The notes: generated from the letters alone by a model not told the origin. A stretch of DNA of 56,419 bases from DASTSN01 sp035760665 (GCA_035760665.1 DASTSN010000103.1:1-56419), one strand, 5' to 3'; positions 41,427 through 51,280 are shown, counted from the first letter of the stretch. Translations and numbers: made by a program.

Positions 41427-43112
41427 TTAAAATTCGAAATCTCTTCGTTGCATATTCCATCGCACACCAAATGACAGCACCGATGTTTTTTGTGAAACCA
41501 GCGGTACTGTTTTTGATTCCTGCTTGCGGGCTACAGCACTGAGTTCTAAAAACAAATTTTCCCGCAGTTCGTACGAAACCAGCAGTGAGGCATACAATAC
41601 ATTCGTTTTCCAGCCTGAACCGATATCATAACCGTAATCCATGGTCCGGTAAGGAAGAATATTGGGTAAAAAGATATTGCTTCCATAACTGGCTGCGCTG
41701 GAGTCCCTGCCCTGCTGGTAATAAATTGCTTTGGCCGTGATCATCCACTTTGGGGCGGGCTGGTAGCGGGCAATCCCGATGAACTCCTGGAAATTGGCGC
41801 CATACGGATGGGCAAGCGGCTGATTGTAATGCGTATAATTTGCCACCGAATCGCCGTGCGAATAGGTAAATGGCCGCACACGGTTATGCTCAACCTGCAG
41901 GTCAAGATTTTTGATACCGAATGCATCAATGTATTTGGCACCCACCTGTATGCCCCATTTATTAGCCCACCAGCCGCGATTCTTTTTTATTTCCGACAAC
42001 TTGAACTCATCGAGCAGCAATTGCCCGTAAAACTGGAAATGTTTTGCGACATTGGCTTTTGCATCAAGCCCTGCCAGTGAGTTATCAAAACTTCCGTTTT
42101 GCTGCTCGGCAGACCGGTAAAAAATGATGGGGTTCAGATAGCCAAATTCAAAATGATTGGTACGGCCAAAAACAATCCCTTCAAACAGCCCAATGTTCAG
42201 CCATTTGGTCACTGCCATATCCAAGTGGTGCATGGCCGCGTATTTTTTTCCCACCAGTCTGTCACCCGTCCGCGGGTCGGCATTAGCCAGCTCCATAAAA
42301 ATATTTTGATAATTCAATTTCCAGATGCGTGTATTCAGCTTCAGGAACAAGTTGCTGTTACCAAAATCACTAAGGAACAAACTGCGGTAGCCATTGCCGA
42401 TAAAATTCTTATCGTAGCCAAACGCCACATCAATATAACGGGTAACATTAAATGTGAAATAACCGCGTGCATCAAAGTAGTCTACGCCCCCGGCTGACTT
42501 AAACGGTTTGTAAAAACCTTCGCCGGGCACAGCCGTGCGGTCATTGATCCAGTCCTGCACATATTGGGGATCCCGCTCCTGGTTATCCGCCAGGTAGGTA
42601 TAAAAACCAATTTTATTGGCAATGCGGCCACGAACGGCCACCCCACGGGTGTTTAGAAACAATCGCTGGTCGTTATCCTTTTCTTTAGATACTGTGAACT
42701 GAATGACCGGGTTAACAATCAGGTCAAAATCTTTTACATGCACTTCAAATAGATTGGCAGGTGTGCGGTAAAAATTTTTTAGGATTGTTTTTTTACTGCG
42801 GTAAGCAGCCTGTTGCTCCGGCGTTAAATATTCCAGGTTATTCAGGTACACACTGTTCAAATTATAGGCATCTACCTTGGAGAGTGTTTGCGCATAACGG
42901 TTTGCAAAATCCTGCACACCGTTTATAACCTGCTTTCGGTTAAAGGGCCTGGTTTTAGAAAAATTAAGTACCGAATCAGTGCCAGCTTTTATTTCCATCC
43001 GTTCCAGCAGCACGGCTGCTTTATCGCCCTGGGGTAAATAAGTGGATTGACTGTAACCTGCAAAAGGTATGAACAAGAGCAAAAGTCTTACAAGGGTTTG
43101 CTTATATTGCAT
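41427..43112 (-). CDS. Outer-membrane beta-barrel protein, Wzi/capsule-assembly-like
   Basis: 561 residues from an ATG. Signal peptide about 1-22 (FAGYSQ). A helical N-terminal part (about 30-110) is followed by a large beta domain that ends in WNMQRRDFEF, a typical barrel C-terminus with terminal Phe. Stretches such as FFNVTRYIDVAFGYDKNFIGNGYRS (actual FTFNVTRYIDVAFGYDKN) and LNTRIWKLNYQNIFMELA resemble the capsule-assembly Wzi family, which in Bacteroidota includes the gliding-associated RemB. No polysaccharide locus is near. The start codon is 32 bases from that of the divergent pyrC gene. Confidence 0.65.
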   Translation of the reverse strand: MQYKQTLVRLLLLFIPFAGYSQSTYLPQGDKAAVLLERMEIKAGTDSVLNFSKTRPFNRKQVINGVQDFANRYAQTLSKVDAYNLNSVYLNNLEYLTPEQQAAYRSKKTILKNFYRTPANLFEVHVKDFDLIVNPVIQFTVSKEKDNDQRLFLNTRGVAVRGRIANKIGFYTYLADNQERDPQYVQDWINDRTAVPGEGFYKPFKSAGGVDYFDARGYFTFNVTRYIDVAFGYDKNFIGNGYRSLFLSDFGNSNLFLKLNTRIWKLNYQNIFMELANADPRTGDRLVGKKYAAMHHLDMAVTKWLNIGLFEGIVFGRTNHFEFGYLNPIIFYRSAEQQNGSFDNSLAGLDAKANVAKHFQFYGQLLLDEFKLSEIKKNRGWWANKWGIQVGAKYIDAFGIKNLDLQVEHNRVRPFTYSHGDSVANYTHYNQPLAHPYGANFQEFIGIARYQPAPKWMITAKAIYYQQGRDSSAASYGSNIFLPNILPYRTMDYGYDIGSGWKTNVLYASLLVSYELRENLFLELSAVARKQESKTVPLVSQKTSVLSFGVRWNMQRRDFEF

Positions 43113-43127
43113 GCAGTAGTGGCTTTG
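43097..43127 (+). promoter_or_regulatory. Promoter of pyrC (TTTG-N19-TGGCTTTG)
   Basis: TTTG at 43097-43100, 19-base spacer, TGGCTTTG at 43120-43127 (one mismatch to TAnnTTTG), 17 bases before the ATG. The element overlaps the 5' end of the divergent outer-membrane gene. Confidence 0.45.
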
Positions 43128-43144
43128 ATTTTAAAAAACAAATT

Positions 43145-44488
43145 ATGCAAAAATACCTGATAAAAAATACCCAGGTTGTCAACGAAGGTAAGATCGTTAC
43201 AGCGGATGTGCTGATTGAAAATGAACGTATCGAAAAAATTGCCTCCTCTATTGGCCAGGTACAGGGCCGTGTGCAGGAAGTCAACGGGGAGGGCAAATAC
43301 CTGTTGCCCGGGGTTATTGACGACCAGGTGCATTTCCGTGAACCGGGCCTGACACATAAAGCCACCATTTACACTGAGGCAAAGGCTGCAGTGGCCGGCG
43401 GCGTAACTAGTTTTATGGAAATGCCGAATACCATTCCGCCGGCATTTACCCAGGAACTGCTGGAAGATAAATATGCTATTGCTGCCCGCTCTTCGCTAGC
43501 CAATTATTCGTTTTTCATGGGCACCTCCAATACGAATACTGACGAAGTATTAAAAACAAATGATAAGAAAACCGCGGTTTGCGGTGTCAAAATTTTCATG
43601 GGCTCCTCCACCGGAAACCTGCTTGTTGACAATGCTCTCACCCTGGATAAAATATTCCGCGAAAGCGAGTTGCTGATTGCCACACACTGCGAAGATGAAC
43701 GGGTAATTAAAAAAAACCTGGAAAAAATTAAAACTCAAAAGGCTGTACTCACAGCTGCCGATCATCCTGTTATCAGGGATACAGAGGCCTGCTTCGAGTC
43801 ATCGTTTTATGCAATTCAGATTGCGAAAAAATACAATACCCGCCTGCACATACTGCATATCTCCACCGAAAAGGAGCTGCAGTTATTCACCAACCTGATT
43901 CCTTTACAAGAAAAACGAATCACGGCGGAGGTTTGTGTTCACCACCTGCATTTCACCAGCGACGATTACGACAGGCTGGGCAACCTCATCAAATGCAATC
44001 CGGCAATCAAAGCGCCGCATAACCGGGAAGCATTATGGAAAGCCCTGCTGGATGACCGGCTCGACATTATTGCCACCGATCATGCCCCGCACACCTGGGA
44101 AGAAAAAAATGAACCATACGAAAAAGCACATGCCGGTTTACCCTTGGTGCAACACCCTTTACTGCTGATGCTTTATTATTATAAACAAGGAAAAATTTCG
44201 CTGGAAAAAATTGCAGCAAAAATGAGCCATGCGGTCGCAGAATGTTTCCAGTTAGCCGACAGGGGCTATATCCGGGAAGGATATTTTGCCGATTTGGTAA
44301 TTGCCGACCTAGCGCAGTCAACCACTGTTACGAAAGCATCGCTACTTTATAAATGTGGCTGGAGCCCGCTGGAAGGTTTCACATTCCCGGCGGCGATCAC
44401 TCATACCTTTGTAAATGGCCGGCTGGTTTATGGAAACGGCCTGTGGGATGAATCTCAGTGGGGACAACGACTTTCATTTAACCGATAG
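43145..44488 (+). CDS. pyrC: Dihydroorotase
   Basis: Zinc amidohydrolase that cyclises carbamoyl-aspartate to dihydroorotate in pyrimidine synthesis. 447 residues from an ATG. The first metal motif reads D59-D60-Q61-V62-H63-F-R; most dihydroorotases have HxH, so the first His is Gln here. To my recollection Bacteroidota enzymes, including that of Porphyromonas gingivalis, share DDQVHFREPGLTHK. Other ligands are present: KIFMGSSTGN for the carbamylated-lysine region (near 150), THCED (about 181), LHILHIST (about 238) and ATDHAPH (about 314). pyrD of the same pathway starts at 55590. The next gene starts 11 bases downstream. Confidence 0.94.
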   Translation: MQKYLIKNTQVVNEGKIVTADVLIENERIEKIASSIGQVQGRVQEVNGEGKYLLPGVIDDQVHFREPGLTHKATIYTEAKAAVAGGVTSFMEMPNTIPPAFTQELLEDKYAIAARSSLANYSFFMGTSNTNTDEVLKTNDKKTAVCGVKIFMGSSTGNLLVDNALTLDKIFRESELLIATHCEDERVIKKNLEKIKTQKAVLTAADHPVIRDTEACFESSFYAIQIAKKYNTRLHILHISTEKELQLFTNLIPLQEKRITAEVCVHHLHFTSDDYDRLGNLIKCNPAIKAPHNREALWKALLDDRLDIIATDHAPHTWEEKNEPYEKAHAGLPLVQHPLLLMLYYYKQGKISLEKIAAKMSHAVAECFQLADRGYIREGYFADLVIADLAQSTTVTKASLLYKCGWSPLEGFTFPAAITHTFVNGRLVYGNGLWDESQWGQRLSFNR

Positions 44489-44499
44489 GTATTTTAGCA

Positions 44500-45816
44500 A
44501 TGGAAATAGATAAAATTTCATTTAACGATATCTCCATCTTTCACGAGGAAGAAGAGTTTTCTATTTTCCATAAGCTCAACTTTACCCGCACGGTTGGCGG
44601 CAAAGAGTGGCTGCGCCGGTTCTTTACCGAACCACACGATAAGTTGGATAAAATTTTAGGCACCCAATTAATTATCCGTACGCTGACGGAGCATATTGAA
44701 GAGTGGCCGGAAGATATAACAAACGGAACCATCATGGTGATGGGAAAATTCCTGGATTATGCGCTTGACCCTGTACCCCAAAATCCTAATGCGTTCAACA
44801 GCCTGGCGTATAAATGGCTGCATACGGAAGATTATGCCATGATCAAATATTCCGTTAAACATTTTTCTGATTTTTACCAGGGCATAAAAAAACTGGCGGC
44901 GCTTTTCGAAGGAAAAGAGCTGCCCCTGTATTTTAAAATTTATATCGACCGCATTACGCAACTGCTGAAAGAAGAACCATTAAGTAAACTGGCGGAAACA
45001 AAACCCGGTGAAAAATTTTCTCCGGCACAAAATCTTTACTTCGGGTATTACCTGCGGGGGCGGTATAAAACCGACTCGCTGGAACTCATCGATATTTTCA
45101 GCCGGCTGGATGCCTGGTTTTCAATGGCCGTTGCTGTAAAAACTTATCAGCTTTGTTTTCCCACATTTGTGAGCACAGACGCACCGCTTATTGAAGCCAG
45201 GGGCCTTTATCACATTTTGCTCAATGAGCCGGTTGCCTATACAGTGGACCTAAACCAGCAACACAATTTTTTATTTCTTACCGGCGCCAATATGGCGGGC
45301 AAAAGTACCCTGATCAAGGCAGTTGGTTCGTCTGTATTTCTTGCGCATGTAGGTATGGGTGTACCAGCACAAAGCATGCAACTAACTGTATTTGACGGTT
45401 TGCTCAGCAATATCAACGTAGTGGACAATATTGCAAAGGGAGAAAGTTTTTTCTTCAACGAAGTGCAACGGATTAAAAACACGATACAAAAAATTAACGA
45501 CGGCCGTAAATGGCTGGTGTTGATTGATGAACTGTTCAAGGGCACCAACGTACAAGATGCCATGAAGTGTTCAACAACCGTTATTAAAGGACTGATCAAA
45601 ATCAAAAACTCATTGTTCATCCTTTCCACGCACTTGTATGAAATTGGAGAAGAGCTGAAAATTTACCCCAATATTATTTTTAAGTATTTTGAAACCACTG
45701 TAAAGGATGACCAGCTGGAATTCAGCTATCACCTGAAAGATGGCATCAGCAATGACCGGCTGGGCTATGTAATCCTGAAACGGGAAAAAGTAGTAGACCT
45801 GCTCGAAAATTTGTAA
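44500..45816 (+). CDS. MutS-like ATPase lacking the mismatch-recognition domain
   Basis: 438 residues from an ATG, about half the length of MutS. It has a helical core/lever-like N-terminal half (about 1-230) and a MutS domain V with Walker A TGANMAGKST (261-270), NVVDNIAKGESFFFNEVQRI (signature region near 308), Walker B VLIDELFKGTN (near 340) and the ILSTHLYEIGEEL stretch. Domain I, with the mismatch-reading Phe-x-Glu, and domain II are missing, so it is not the mismatch-repair MutS. It is also distinct from MutS2, which carries a C-terminal Smr nuclease. Role unknown; it may act on branched DNA. Eleven bases after pyrC, so probably cotranscribed. Confidence 0.85.
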   Translation: MEIDKISFNDISIFHEEEEFSIFHKLNFTRTVGGKEWLRRFFTEPHDKLDKILGTQLIIRTLTEHIEEWPEDITNGTIMVMGKFLDYALDPVPQNPNAFNSLAYKWLHTEDYAMIKYSVKHFSDFYQGIKKLAALFEGKELPLYFKIYIDRITQLLKEEPLSKLAETKPGEKFSPAQNLYFGYYLRGRYKTDSLELIDIFSRLDAWFSMAVAVKTYQLCFPTFVSTDAPLIEARGLYHILLNEPVAYTVDLNQQHNFLFLTGANMAGKSTLIKAVGSSVFLAHVGMGVPAQSMQLTVFDGLLSNINVVDNIAKGESFFFNEVQRIKNTIQKINDGRKWLVLIDELFKGTNVQDAMKCSTTVIKGLIKIKNSLFILSTHLYEIGEELKIYPNIIFKYFETTVKDDQLEFSYHLKDGISNDRLGYVILKREKVVDLLENL

Positions 45817-45846
45817 GTCTGCCCTGTGTGCGAGGAATAGTTTTGC

Positions 45847-45854
45847 TATCTTAG
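45847..45854 (+). promoter_or_regulatory. Possible -7 element of the M1 peptidase gene
   Basis: TATCTTAG (one mismatch to TAnnTTTG), 25 bases before the ATG at 45880. At the -33 distance only TGTG is present (45825-45828, 18-base spacer). Confidence 0.3.
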
Positions 45855-45879
45855 GTCTTCATCAATCTTTCATTTTTCA

Positions 45880-47463
45880 ATGAAAAAGCCATTCCTTATT
45901 CTCGTTCTTACCGGTTTGCAATATCTGCATGCGCAAGTACGGCAGCAGCCTGTAATGGATGTGCAGCACTATACATTTCGTTTAGAAATTTCTGATGCTA
46001 CCGATTCCATCAAGGGAAAAGCCAGTATCAGCATTCTTTTTTTACAGGAAGCACCGCAGTTTGCATTAGACCTAAGCAATGTAAACGAAACCGGGAAAGG
46101 AATGTTTGTTTACCGGGTAACAGAAAATCATGAAACGCTTTCTTATACCAGGACAAATGATAAACTGCTCATAAAACCACTGTCGGCCTGCAAACCCGGC
46201 GAGACAAGGACCTTTGACATTTTATATACCGGTGTGCCTGCCGATGGACTGATTATTTCTAAAAATAAATACGGGCACAGGACCTTTTTTGCTGACAACT
46301 GGCCTAATCGCGGGCACAACTGGATGCCCTGCGTTGATGATCCTGCCGATAAGGCCAGCGTTGAATTTATCATCACAGCTCCACAGCATTACCAGGTGGT
46401 TGCAAATGGTATACAGGTAGAAGAAACAAACCTAAACAGTACGCAAAAGTTAACGCACTGGCAGGAAGATGTACCCGTTGCAACGAAAGTGATGGTGATT
46501 GGCGCTGCGGATTTTGCCGTCAATCTTTCCGGGACGGTGGATTGCATACCGGTTTATAGCTGGGTATATCCCGAGGACCGCGATAAAGGCTTTTACGATT
46601 ATGCCCAGGCTGTTGAAATTTTGCGTTATTACATAGACCATATAGGGCCTTACGGCTATAAAAAACTCGCCAACGTACAATCCAAAACAATTTTTGGTGG
46701 CCTGGAAAACGCAAATACTATTTTTTATTCAGAAAAATCAATTACGGGCACACGAAAATCAGAAAGCTTACTGGCACATGAAATAGCGCATCAATGGTTT
46801 GGCAATATGGCCACAGAAAAAACGTTTGCGCATTTGTGGCTGAGTGAAGGATTTGCCACGTATTTCACGATTCTTTACCTGCAAAATAAGTATGGAGAAG
46901 ATACAGCCAGGTTGATGCGGGAAGAAGACCGCCGGCAGATCATCGCTTTTTCCAGGACAAATAATCACCCGGTTGTTGATACTGCCGTTACCGACTACAT
47001 GCAGCTGCTGAATCCTAACAGTTACCAAAAGGGAGGATGGGTTTTGCACATGCTCCGTCACCAGTTGGGCGATTCAGTTTTTTGGAAAAGCATTCGGAGT
47101 TATTACAGCATCTATGCCGGTAAAAATGCCGGCACGGATGATTTGCGGGACGTTTTTGAAAAAGTATCGGGAAAAAATCTACACCGGTTTTTTAACCAAT
47201 GGCTCTATACTGCCGGACTGCCCACTCTGCAGGTTACCTGGAAACAGGAAAAAAATAAACCAACGGCCATCACCGTGAAACAAATTCAACCTGTATTTTT
47301 TGAAATGCCGCTGGAAATTGCCGTAACAACCGCCAGTGGTAAAACCAGCATTGAAAAATTAGCTGTTACCAAAAAAGAGCAAACCTTTTTGATCAGTACG
47401 CCTGAAAAAGTTGTATCCGTTATGCCAGACCCCGGAGTCAACTTATTATTTGAAAACAAATAA
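45880..47463 (+). CDS. M1-family zinc aminopeptidase, exported
   Basis: 527 residues from an ATG. Signal peptide about 1-19 (LHAQ). M1 (gluzincin) domain: the exopeptidase motif is GGLEN (near 275) where most members have GAMEN, and the zinc site is H300-E301-I-A-H304 with the third ligand E323 in LWLSEGFA. The C-terminal helical domain (about 340-450) and a short beta domain complete it, though the protein is shorter than E. coli PepN (870). Expected to cleave N-terminal residues from peptides in the periplasm. Stands alone between the MutS-like and comM genes. Confidence 0.92.
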   Translation: MKKPFLILVLTGLQYLHAQVRQQPVMDVQHYTFRLEISDATDSIKGKASISILFLQEAPQFALDLSNVNETGKGMFVYRVTENHETLSYTRTNDKLLIKPLSACKPGETRTFDILYTGVPADGLIISKNKYGHRTFFADNWPNRGHNWMPCVDDPADKASVEFIITAPQHYQVVANGIQVEETNLNSTQKLTHWQEDVPVATKVMVIGAADFAVNLSGTVDCIPVYSWVYPEDRDKGFYDYAQAVEILRYYIDHIGPYGYKKLANVQSKTIFGGLENANTIFYSEKSITGTRKSESLLAHEIAHQWFGNMATEKTFAHLWLSEGFATYFTILYLQNKYGEDTARLMREEDRRQIIAFSRTNNHPVVDTAVTDYMQLLNPNSYQKGGWVLHMLRHQLGDSVFWKSIRSYYSIYAGKNAGTDDLRDVFEKVSGKNLHRFFNQWLYTAGLPTLQVTWKQEKNKPTAITVKQIQPVFFEMPLEIAVTTASGKTSIEKLAVTKKEQTFLISTPEKVVSVMPDPGVNLLFENK

Positions 47464-47562
47464 TCAGTTAACCGCAATAGTACCGAAACGTTGTAACGCA
47501 TGGATTTCCGGTAGCACCAATTTAGTATCCAACTGATAAAAATTATTTTTTACCTTCAATAC

Positions 47563-49110
47563 ATGCTTGTAAAAACATTTGGCAGTGCCGTTTACGGAGT
47601 AGAAGCCATCAGCATAACGATTGAGGTAAACTGGATGGCAACCGGCAAAGACTACATGATTGTCGGCTTACCCGATAATGCTGTCAAAGAAAGCTTGCAA
47701 CGGGTGGAAAGCACGATCAAAACCAACGGGTATACCATGCCGCGAACCCGGTTTGTCGTCAACCTGGCGCCGGCTGATATAAAGAAAAGCGGTACAGCCT
47801 TTGATTTACCTATTGCACTTGGCTTACTCGGCGCAACCGAACAACTGGAAAATCATGAAGCTTTGGCCCGTTATGTGATTATGGGAGAATTAAGCCTTGA
47901 TGGTGAAGTGCGGCCTATTAAAGGCGCTTTACCGATAGCCATACAAGCACGAAAAGAGGGATTTACGGGCTTAATTGTACCAAACGCTAATGCCCGGGAA
48001 GCAGGCATGGTAAACAACCTGAACGTATATGGTGTAAACCACATTCGCGATGTCATTGATTTTTTTAAAAACAAAGAAAGCGGATTAACCCCCGTGCAGG
48101 TAAATACGCGGGAAGAATTTTTTCATGCACAATACGATTTTGATCTTGACTTCGCCGATGTGAAAGGACAGGAAAATATTAAACGAGCCCTGGAAATAGC
48201 CGCGGCCGGAGGTCACAATGCTATTTTAATTGGCCCGCCCGGGGCAGGAAAAACCATGCTGGCAAAACGCCTTCCCACGATTTTGCCGCCGTTAACACTG
48301 CAGGAAGCTCTTGAAACCACAAAAATTCATTCAGTAGCCGGGAAATTACCGGAAAACTCAACATTGATTTCAAAACGGCCATTCCGGTCGCCCCACCACA
48401 CTATCAGCGATGTAGCGCTGGTTGGCGGGGGCGGCATGCCACAACCGGGAGAAATTTCCCTGGCACATAACGGCGTGTTGTTTCTTGACGAACTGCCTGA
48501 ATTTAAGCGAACCGTATTGGAAGTAATGCGGCAGCCAATGGAAGAAAGAAAAGTAACAATTTCACGGGCAAAGATTGCTGTTGATTTTCCAGCCAGCTTC
48601 ATGCTCATTGCTTCGATGAATCCCTGTCCCTGCGGATTTTATAATCATCCGGAACGGGAATGTACCTGCCCACCCGGGGCCGTACAGAAATATTTAAATA
48701 AAATTTCCGGGCCCCTGCTCGACCGGATAGATCTGCATGTTGAAGTAACACCTGTTCCTTTTAATGAACTGTCGGCAATCAGGCCGCAACAAAACTCCGC
48801 CGATATACGCATACGGGTGATTCGTGCCCGCGAGCTGCAGGCAGAACGGTATTCAAATCATACCGGTATTTACTGCAATGCGCAAATGAGCAGTAAACTG
48901 CTCAAAGAAATTTGCGTCATCAATCAGGTTGGTCAAAAGCTGTTGAAAACCGCAATGGAAAAACTTAATCTTTCAGCAAGAGCCTACGACCGCATTTTAA
49001 AGGTATCTCGCACCATTGCCGATCTTTCAGCAAGTGCCGACATCAAGCCTGAACACCTCGCAGAAGCTATTCAGTACAGAAATCTCGATAGGGAAAGCTG
49101 GGCAGGATAG
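47563..49110 (+). CDS. comM: YifB/ComM-family Mg-chelatase-like ATPase
   Basis: 515 residues from an ATG, the usual size. N-terminal ChlI domain (GSAVYGVEAISITIEVNW, GLPDNAVKESLQRVESTIK, FVVNLAPADIKKSGTAFDLPIALG), then the AAA+ core with Walker A GPPGAGKTMLAKR (near 226-238), Walker B VLFLDELPEF (near 306) and a sensor region MNPCPCGFYNHP with Cys pairs (near 351). ComM of Vibrio and Haemophilus is a hexameric branch-migration helicase that helps integrate transformed DNA; in most genomes the family is present without evidence of competence. Function here is inferred from the family. Confidence 0.92.
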   Translation: MLVKTFGSAVYGVEAISITIEVNWMATGKDYMIVGLPDNAVKESLQRVESTIKTNGYTMPRTRFVVNLAPADIKKSGTAFDLPIALGLLGATEQLENHEALARYVIMGELSLDGEVRPIKGALPIAIQARKEGFTGLIVPNANAREAGMVNNLNVYGVNHIRDVIDFFKNKESGLTPVQVNTREEFFHAQYDFDLDFADVKGQENIKRALEIAAAGGHNAILIGPPGAGKTMLAKRLPTILPPLTLQEALETTKIHSVAGKLPENSTLISKRPFRSPHHTISDVALVGGGGMPQPGEISLAHNGVLFLDELPEFKRTVLEVMRQPMEERKVTISRAKIAVDFPASFMLIASMNPCPCGFYNHPERECTCPPGAVQKYLNKISGPLLDRIDLHVEVTPVPFNELSAIRPQQNSADIRIRVIRARELQAERYSNHTGIYCNAQMSSKLLKEICVINQVGQKLLKTAMEKLNLSARAYDRILKVSRTIADLSASADIKPEHLAEAIQYRNLDRESWAG

Positions 49111-49398
49111 GTAAAGATTTCACCAGCTCGATAAATGACCTGGCTAGTATTCTAATCACCTTTAAGATACTTTCAAATTAATTCCCCTTATGGAAAAACA
49201 GGCAGTCAATAACCTTGGAAGCCTGCGTATTATCCCGCCAGGAATGGCCGATCCAGGATCTGCCTGACAAACTGCCGGCAGAAATTAGGCGTATTCGTAT
49301 ATTCGGTAGGCATTTCTGCCAGTATCAGATGCCAGCTTTTCAGTTTTTCATATTGCTGCAATTTTTGCTGGCAAATACGCTTAACTCACCAAACAATT
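49111..49398. other. Intergenic region between comM and the ABC transporter gene (288 bases)
   Basis: No clear gene, terminator or promoter pair. A 25-codon frame (49190-49267) and an imperfect inverted repeat around ACTGCCGGCAGAAAT (from about 49271) and ATTTCTGCCAGT (from about 49311) are visible. Neither is enough for a call. Confidence 0.5.
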
Positions 49399-51207
49399 AT
49401 GAAAATACTCGCTAAATACCTGAAACCATACAAATGGCTGGTAGCACTTACACTTGTACTTGCAGCCATTAACATTGGCTTTTCGTTGATTGATCCGATA
49501 CTTTTTGGAAAGCTGGTCAACCTGGCTAACCGCTTTCGCATGTCGGTAGCCGGGAATGGCACATCCACCGTATCGTATGATGAATATTTCAACACATTTT
49601 CGTGGCAGTCGCCCGGTGTGTGGTTCATTGTCATTTGCTCTATTTCTGTCGCCATGGTTAGCCGCCTTGCCAAGAATTTCCAGGACTATTTTTTAAATGT
49701 TGTGATCCAGAAATTTGGTGCAAAAGTTTTTACAGATGGTTTACAACATGCCATGAAACTCCCTTACCAGGAGTTTGAAGACCAGCGCAGCGGCGAAACC
49801 TTATCAATTCTAACCAAGGTTCGTGCAGATGTGGAGAAATTCATGAACTATTTTATCAATATACTTTTCGGGGTAATCGTTGGAGTGATTTTCGTCTTTG
49901 TTTATGCTGCATTGTTTATTCACTGGAGCATTCCCATTGCTTACTTCGTTGGTATTTTCTTGCTGACAATCATCACAAACTTTTTGAGCAAAAAAATCAA
50001 GAGCATTCAAAAAAATATCGTTAATCAAACGAATGCCCTTGCAGGATCCACTACGGAATCGCTGCGCAATATTGAACTGGTAAAAAGCCTGGGCCTTACC
50101 CACCAGGAAGTGAGCCGCCTGAATAAAAACACGTACAAAATTCTGGGGCTGGAACTCACGAAAGTAAAACGTATCCGCAGCATCAGCTTCATCCAGGGCA
50201 CCATGGTCAATACGTTACGGCAGGTAATCCTTTTCATCCTGATGTGGCTGATTTTCCGGCAATACATGGATGCGGGCCAGTTAGTTACCATGCAGATTTT
50301 TTCCTTCTTTGTATTTGGCCCCTTACAGGAAATTGGCAACATCATTCTTTCTTACAGGGAAGCAGAAGCTTCTCTCAACAATTTTGAAACCCTTATGAAA
50401 AAAGCGCCGGAACCCCAACCGGTCAACCCAAAACATTTGGGAGATATTCAAACGCTTGAATTTTCCGAGGTCGGTTTTAAACACCAAACAGCCCAGCAAA
50501 ACGCCATTAACAAAATCAGTTTTCGTGTCCGCACAGGAGAAACGATCGCCTTTGTGGGTCCCTCCGGCTCCGGCAAAACCACATTAATGAAATTATTGGT
50601 AGGGCTTTACCGCCCGCAGGCAGGTAAAATACTGTACAATGGCCTGGATGAAAAAGAAATCAATTTCGATGATTTACGCAACCAAATAGGCTTCGTAACG
50701 CAGGATACCCAGCTTTTTTCGGGTACGATCAGGGAAAACCTGTTATTCGTAAACCCAGGCGCCACAGAAGACGACGTTTTAGATGTATTACAAAAAGCCT
50801 CCTGCCAAAACCTGCTGCAGCGTGCCGAAAAGGGATTAGAAACAATGATTGGCGAAGGCGGACTGAAGTTATCCGGCGGGGAAAAGCAGCGCTTGTCTAT
50901 CGCACGGGCCTTGTTGCGCAGACCCCGGTTACTCATTTTTGATGAAGCCACCTCCGCACTGGATTCATTAACAGAAGAAGAAATTACGCAAACTATACGG
51001 GAAGTATCTTCACAACGCGACCAGGTGACTATCCTGATAGCACACCGTCTCTCCACCATTATGCATGCTGACAGAATTTATGTGCTGGAAAAAGGAGACG
51101 TGGTGGAAACAGGCACCCACGAAAGCCTGCTGGATGAAAAAGGCCTGTACTATGCAATGTGGCGCCAGCAAATTGGTGAACGCAAGACAAAAGCCATCGC
51201 TGTGTAA
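49399..51207 (+). CDS. ABC transporter, fused permease and ATPase (exporter type)
   Basis: 602 residues from an ATG: a six-helix ABC exporter membrane domain (about 1-330) and an ATPase domain with Walker A GPSGSGKTT (387-395), Q-loop FVTQDTQLFSG, signature LSGGEKQRLSIARALL (near 493) and Walker B LLIFDEATSALD. The half-transporter would work as a homodimer, or with a second half not seen here. The family includes MsbA-like lipid and drug exporters; the substrate cannot be read from the sequence. A strong palindromic terminator shared with the convergent TonB receptor gene follows. Confidence 0.93.
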   Translation: MKILAKYLKPYKWLVALTLVLAAINIGFSLIDPILFGKLVNLANRFRMSVAGNGTSTVSYDEYFNTFSWQSPGVWFIVICSISVAMVSRLAKNFQDYFLNVVIQKFGAKVFTDGLQHAMKLPYQEFEDQRSGETLSILTKVRADVEKFMNYFINILFGVIVGVIFVFVYAALFIHWSIPIAYFVGIFLLTIITNFLSKKIKSIQKNIVNQTNALAGSTTESLRNIELVKSLGLTHQEVSRLNKNTYKILGLELTKVKRIRSISFIQGTMVNTLRQVILFILMWLIFRQYMDAGQLVTMQIFSFFVFGPLQEIGNIILSYREAEASLNNFETLMKKAPEPQPVNPKHLGDIQTLEFSEVGFKHQTAQQNAINKISFRVRTGETIAFVGPSGSGKTTLMKLLVGLYRPQAGKILYNGLDEKEINFDDLRNQIGFVTQDTQLFSGTIRENLLFVNPGATEDDVLDVLQKASCQNLLQRAEKGLETMIGEGGLKLSGGEKQRLSIARALLRRPRLLIFDEATSALDSLTEEEITQTIREVSSQRDQVTILIAHRLSTIMHADRIYVLEKGDVVETGTHESLLDEKGLYYAMWRQQIGERKTKAIAV

Positions 51208-51227
51208 TCACTACTCCGGTATTTTAT

Positions 51228-51257
51228 AAAAAAGCGCCGGCTAGCCGGCGCTTTTTT
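51228..51257. terminator. Bidirectional terminator between the ABC and TonB receptor genes
   Basis: Perfect 30-base palindrome centred between 51242 and 51243. Each strand has a GC-rich stem (GCGCCGG/CCGGCGC) framed by A6 and T6, so it can end transcripts from both sides. It lies 20 bases after the ABC stop and 23 bases after the receptor stop. Confidence 0.9.
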
Positions 51258-51280
51258 ACATTTATTTCCTGACCTTTCAA

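Noticed and set aside
49190..49267. 25-codon frame before the ABC transporter gene
   Set aside because: Too short, no recognisable features, no promoter.
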